From contig QANT01007335.1 in the NCBI GenBank assembly GCA_003254885.1, positions 1 through 64,000 of the forward strand: 64,000 bases of DNA, in the 5' to 3' direction. How positions within the stretch are numbered: the stretch's first letter is position 1; the number at the start of each line of letters is the position of its first letter. Shown here piece after piece: positions 60,690 through 64,000 of this stretch. The notes under the pieces were generated by a model, which ran no database searches, was not told where the DNA came from, and saw only the letters and a program-made list of their open reading frames with translations. The DNA is from Purshia tridentata. Its lineage: Eukaryota; Streptophyta; Magnoliopsida; Rosales; Rosaceae. The translations under genes were made by a program, and so were the position numbers.

Positions 60690-61170
60690 GCTATTTATGT
60701 TAATTATCAGATTGTTAAATACCATTTGTGACTAATTAGTAATTGACATTGGTTTAAAGAGAGTGTGTACTATATATAGTAATTAGTAATTATTACTACC
60801 TCACAGGCATGCTTTTGGAGTTGATCAGAGATAGGCAGATATATAGCTTCCCCAAAGCAAGTAATGGCAAGGCTTTTTGGATACATATTATCATATATCA
60901 AAGCTGGTTTCTGCTGTTACCTCTTGATCGATCAATTCTTTTTTCTTTTCATAATTGGGTTCATATATCTTTATTCTGTAATTTGAAAAGGCTAAGAGCA
61001 ATGTGGACTAAAGGGATCGGATGACGGGGTGGCTCTGTTTGTATGATTTGATGCATCTGTGTTGCATGTTGGACATCAAAAACAACAAAGTTTTGAAAAG
61101 GTGAACGTGAATATACATTTTTCCAAGCCAGACTAGAGTTCCTAAGTTGATTTGTATATTGGGATAAATA
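60690..61170 (+). repeat. Direct repeat, left copy, flanking the J-domain gene
   Basis: It aligns, with gaps, to 62385-63000. Shared blocks include TTAAATACCATTTGTGACTA, GGAGTTGATCAGAGATAG, GCTTTTTGG, TGCTGTTACCT, GGCTCTGTTTGTATGATTTG, TCTGTGTTGCATGTTG and AAGCCAGACT. It is non-coding. Confidence 0.85.
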
Positions 61171-61449
61171 TGGTTACTTTTTTGGGTGGTGTTGGCCCAT
61201 TAGCCAAGCATCGATCATAACATGAAAGCGATAGTATTCGAACTTTGAAGCTAAAGAAGTCGATCTTAGGGTGCTGTAGGAAACCAAGTACAAGTAGGAA
61301 TTCAAGGGTTTGCTTAAGTTTTCTTTTTGTGTTTCTTGATGGTTTCAACGTTTTGCTTAAGTTTCAAGCAAAGACTCACATTATATATATGATATATAAT
61401 TTCTTTCTTGGTAGTCACTAATTTTGGCTATCAAACTCTCCACTCCACC

Positions 61450-62142
61450 ATGACTTCAACTATCATGTCCAAGCGCAGCCGCAGCCGCAGCAGCAGCAAC
61501 TCTGCCAACTCCATCCCACAAATATCTCATGATTCATGCCACGATCCCCTCACCAACCTTGCGGAGTTAGCCGCCCTCAAGGCCCGAGATGCCGCAGAAT
61601 CCTATTTCACGCTTGGAAACTTGACCATGGCAATCATGCAGGCCATGGCAGCCAAACAATTCGACCCGAATGTGCTTGGCATTGACAACTTCATCACCGC
61701 GTACAAAATTCAAAAGGCCGTGTCCGACAAGAAAACCTGGTACCAAGTCCTCGGCATCCCCAAGACCAAGGCCACTGCCACCGTGGACTTGGAAACCATC
61801 AGGAAACAATACAAGAGATTGGCGTTGGCTTTGCACCCGGACAAGAATGGTTCTGTCGCTGCGAATGGTGCTTTCAAGCTTGTGAAAGCCGCCTGGGACT
61901 TTCTCTCCGTCCCTGTAAAAAAAGAGGTTTACGACAAGTCGTTGAGGACTCAGACTCGGACTCGCAGAGCTGCTTCTTCTTCTTCTTCTTCCTCTGCTAC
62001 AAACACTAGTAGTACTACTCGCAAGAGGGCTGCAGGAGATGATTACCAAAGGTGTTACAAGAGAAGCTTTATGATAACAAGGAAATCAAATCCTGGCCAA
62101 GTGACAAGGATTGAGATAGTATCACTACGTTGTGGTGCTTAA
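61450..62142 (+). CDS. J-domain (DnaJ/HSP40-type) protein, intronless, about 230 residues
   Basis: The N-terminus is Ser/Arg-rich (SKRSRSRSSSNS). The next 70 residues (LAELAALKARDAAESYFTLG, MAIMQAMAAKQFDPN) resemble the lead-in found in large plant J proteins that have a YFTLGN-type helical repeat. The J domain spans about residues 97-156 (WYQVLGIPKT to YDKS), with the HPD motif (129-131) that stimulates Hsp70 ATPase. A Ser/Thr-rich linker and a basic C-terminus follow. It lacks the zinc finger and C-terminal domain of types I and II, so it is a type III co-chaperone. ATG 61408 is in frame upstream, but a TATATATA stretch at about 61380-61400 would put transcription start near or after it; I therefore chose 61450. 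A possible polyadenylation signal AATAAATAAG lies at 62220. There is no intron. Confidence 0.85.
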   Translation: MTSTIMSKRSRSRSSSNSANSIPQISHDSCHDPLTNLAELAALKARDAAESYFTLGNLTMAIMQAMAAKQFDPNVLGIDNFITAYKIQKAVSDKKTWYQVLGIPKTKATATVDLETIRKQYKRLALALHPDKNGSVAANGAFKLVKAAWDFLSVPVKKEVYDKSLRTQTRTRRAASSSSSSSATNTSSTTRKRAAGDDYQRCYKRSFMITRKSNPGQVTRIEIVSLRCGA

Positions 62143-62384
62143 TTCTTAATTGTGTTACATGTACGTTTTATGAGTTTTGGGGTGCTTAGTATTGTATTAA
62201 TTGTACCTAATTTTTAAGCAATAAATAAGAATGCTTATGTTACTGTTTCTTTCATTCATTCAGAGAAGCCCAGATCTTGAAATATTTCATTCCCAAACAA
62301 CATATCTGTTCATGACATACATATTTGCGCAGCAGCAGCAGTAGATATTCTAGATAATTCTTGAGTTACTTCAGAAAATTAATT

Positions 62385-63000
62385 CTGCATTATATAGTTA
62401 CTAGTTTGCTAAATACCATCTGTGATTAATTAGTATTTTGTCATTGTTTTAAAGATTAGTGTACTGATTACTACACGGTCATGATTAGGAGTTGATCAAA
62501 GATAGATAGATAGCTCCCCCAAAGAGCACAAATACAGAAACTAAAAAGCAGAGGAGGAAAGGAACCTTAAAGGCAAAGCTTTTTGGGCTACATGTCAAAT
62601 TAGCTGGTTGCTGCTGTTACCTGATTACCTCCTCAATTTTTGTTTTTGTATTTTCATTATTTGGTGCAAATAACATTTTGCTGTGTTTGAAAAGGTTGAG
62701 AGCAAAGTGGGTAAAAGGGATGAGGGTTGGCTCTGTTTGTGTGATTTGATATGCATATCTGTGTTGCATGTTGACCATCAACAGCAGCAACAACAACAAA
62801 GTCTGCAAAGGGTGAATGTAGATATGTGATTAGACAGATCTGTTTAATTGTTTGGGTAATGCTTGTTTTTCTTTTTTCCCTTTGAAGCCTTTGGCTTGGC
62901 TGTGTAGTGAGTTGAGGGGTGGGTCATGAAGGTTTTTCTATGTTGATCCTAGGCTAAGCCAGACTTCCTATGTTGATATTTGTTTAATGAGATAATGGAT
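62385..63000 (+). repeat. Direct repeat, right copy, downstream of the J-domain gene
   Basis: Second copy of the segment at 60690-61170, in the same orientation, with small insertions (for example around 62520-62580). No J-domain gene follows it before the TBL exon. Confidence 0.85.
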
Positions 63001-63312
63001 CCTTTTCTGATTAACAGTACATTGTGTTATATTGATGTTGCAATCATATACTGGCAATGAACCACAGTTTGTTGGGAAATGATCATATTACCATACTGAA
63101 ATGGCTACATTATTTCGATTTTATTAGTGTTTCTCAACAATAATCATTTGATTATTGAAAGAACTTAGAAATGAAAGAATTCAAATTATGAGACGACATT
63201 GTGAGATACATCTTTACAAATGATCCTTGATATAATTGCATTATTGCTTTCAAGTGGAAAACAATATTCATAAGTGATGAAAGATGAAATTTATTAACCT
63301 AATAAAAAGATG

Positions 63313-63526
63313 AAAGAAAAAAAAAACAGATGAGTGTATTGATTCAGCTTTGGAAGAGTGTTGCAAATAGAATTTGATTCCAAATATCTGGAACACCAGG
63401 AAGACACCAGTGGGTGCAGAAGAAAAAAAAAAACAGATGAGTGTATTGATTCAGCTTTGGAAGAGTGTTGCAAATAGAATTTGATTCCAACTATCTGGAA
63501 CACCAGGAAGACACCAGTGGGTGCAG
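63313..63526 (-). repeat. 107-bp tandem duplication of the TBL gene 3' end
   Basis: Units about 63313-63419 and 63420-63526 are nearly identical. Each contains ACAGATGAGTGTATTGATTC, the stop codon, and the coding end [20 protein letters not shown]. The unit nearest the gene (63420-63526) is the one used; the other lies in the 3' untranslated region. Confidence 0.92.
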
Positions 63527-63751
63527 TCAGTGCCACGGCGGCCGCCATAGCCATAAGCTGAAGGGTGGCCATCTTTTCTTAGCTGTGAGAGTTGTGTTAT
63601 GTTGAGCAAATGAACTGGCTTTGACATTGTGTGCAGCACTTTCTCTAAAACAACTTGTGCTGGATGGGAACCTCCTTGATAATGTGACCCCAGCACTGGT
63701 TTTGTTTGGCCCCTACAGTTTACTGACTTTGCATCACCCCATTCTCTTGGA
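63451..63751 (-). CDS. Trichome birefringence-like (TBL) protein, last exon
   Basis: The exon begins after GACTAG at about 63752 and encodes [20 protein letters not shown], then [30 protein letters not shown], and [20 protein letters not shown] to the end TLFQS. The DCTH motif is the C-terminal Asp-His catalytic pair of the TBL/DUF231 O-acetyltransferases, which acetylate xylan, mannan or pectin in the Golgi. The wording is like the TBL37-45 clade, from memory. The GDS-containing N-terminal part and membrane anchor lie beyond the right edge. The end of this exon has been tandemly duplicated. Confidence 0.88.
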
Positions 63752-64000
63752 CTAGTCATCATTAGCACAATTAGAAGGTAATTAAATAATGCTTACGGCT
63801 ATTCGATATCTATTAGACGTGATTTTTTATGAGATTAATCTCTAACTTCTACTTATAACAAGAGGCTGGTGGACTCATTAGACAGTCCAAGAGTCACTAG
63901 AAACAGAAGTTGGTGCAAGTTGTGCAATTGCAATTGCACAATTGAAACATTTGATGAAGTGATGTCACTATATCATGCGAAACAAAGTTTACACAAGTGA
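63752..64000 (-). other. TBL intron sequence to the window edge
   Basis: There are no coding blocks of TBL in these bases, so this is most likely the intron before the last exon. Confidence 0.5.

Noticed and set aside
60995-61015. Short TGGACTAAAGGGA stretch, reminiscent of miR319
   Set aside because: The duplicated copy near 62710 differs at key bases, and I see no foldback precursor.
61567-62049. 160-codon open frame antisense to the J-domain gene
   Set aside because: Shadow of the real gene on the opposite strand; no family motif.
1-64000. tRNA, rRNA, CRISPR arrays or bacterial-type operons
   Set aside because: None seen; the window is nuclear plant DNA and such features would not be expected except tRNA, for which I found no cloverleaf.

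Overview
This is nuclear DNA of a flowering plant. It is AT-rich, and the genes are split by GT-AG introns. The proteins are typical of land plants: 4-coumarate-CoA ligase, chloroplast ACT-domain protein, Rubisco activase-like AAA+ protein, RBR ubiquitin ligases, a TBL acetyltransferase and a PSY-receptor-type LRR protein. Protein similarity recalled from memory suggests a rosid eudicot, perhaps Rosaceae; this is a weak inference. All gene models were read by eye from the sequence, and exon joins were checked by reading-frame phase.

Layout. 1-0.96 kb: 5' part of a PSY1R-like LRR receptor gene (minus) with one in-frame stop. 1.35-2.29 kb: long foldback element. 2.9-5.7 kb: chloroplast phosphoserine phosphatase gene (minus) with two apparent lesions. 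7.55-9.43 kb: decayed NADPH-oxidase (RBOH) gene (plus). 10.5-13.5 kb: two-exon gene for a small plant protein of unknown function (minus). 13.7-20.2 kb: gene-poor, with two MITE-like elements. 20.2-28.3 kb: complete Rubisco activase-like gene (minus, 11 coding exons, one of only 10 nt) with a copia-type LTR relic in one intron. 28.5-31.6 kb: AT-rich, with a TIR element. 31.9-47.1 kb: tandem cluster of four RBR E3 ligase genes (minus) plus decayed copies, two hAT-type MITEs and a transplanted fragment of the Rubisco activase-like gene. 48.0-52.6 kb: complete 4CL gene (plus). 53.3-54.1 kb: small LEA-like gene (minus). 54.9-58.9 kb: complete ACR11-like gene (minus). 61.45-62.14 kb: intronless J-domain gene (plus) between direct repeats. 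63.3-63.8 kb: last exon of a TBL gene (minus) whose 3' end is tandemly duplicated.

The genes do not form one pathway. Three encode plastid proteins (PSP in serine synthesis, RCA-like, ACR11 in nitrogen sensing), 4CL serves phenylpropanoid metabolism, and the RBR cluster probably serves ubiquitin signalling. The most distinctive feature is local duplication: RBR gene blocks with rapidly changing N-termini, a 249-bp promoter duplication, copied exon fragments, repeats flanking the J-domain gene, and a duplicated TBL stop region. I did not find a convincing wholly new system. The best leads are the 10-nt exon, the RBR cluster with its conserved readable intron, and the small conserved unknown gene.
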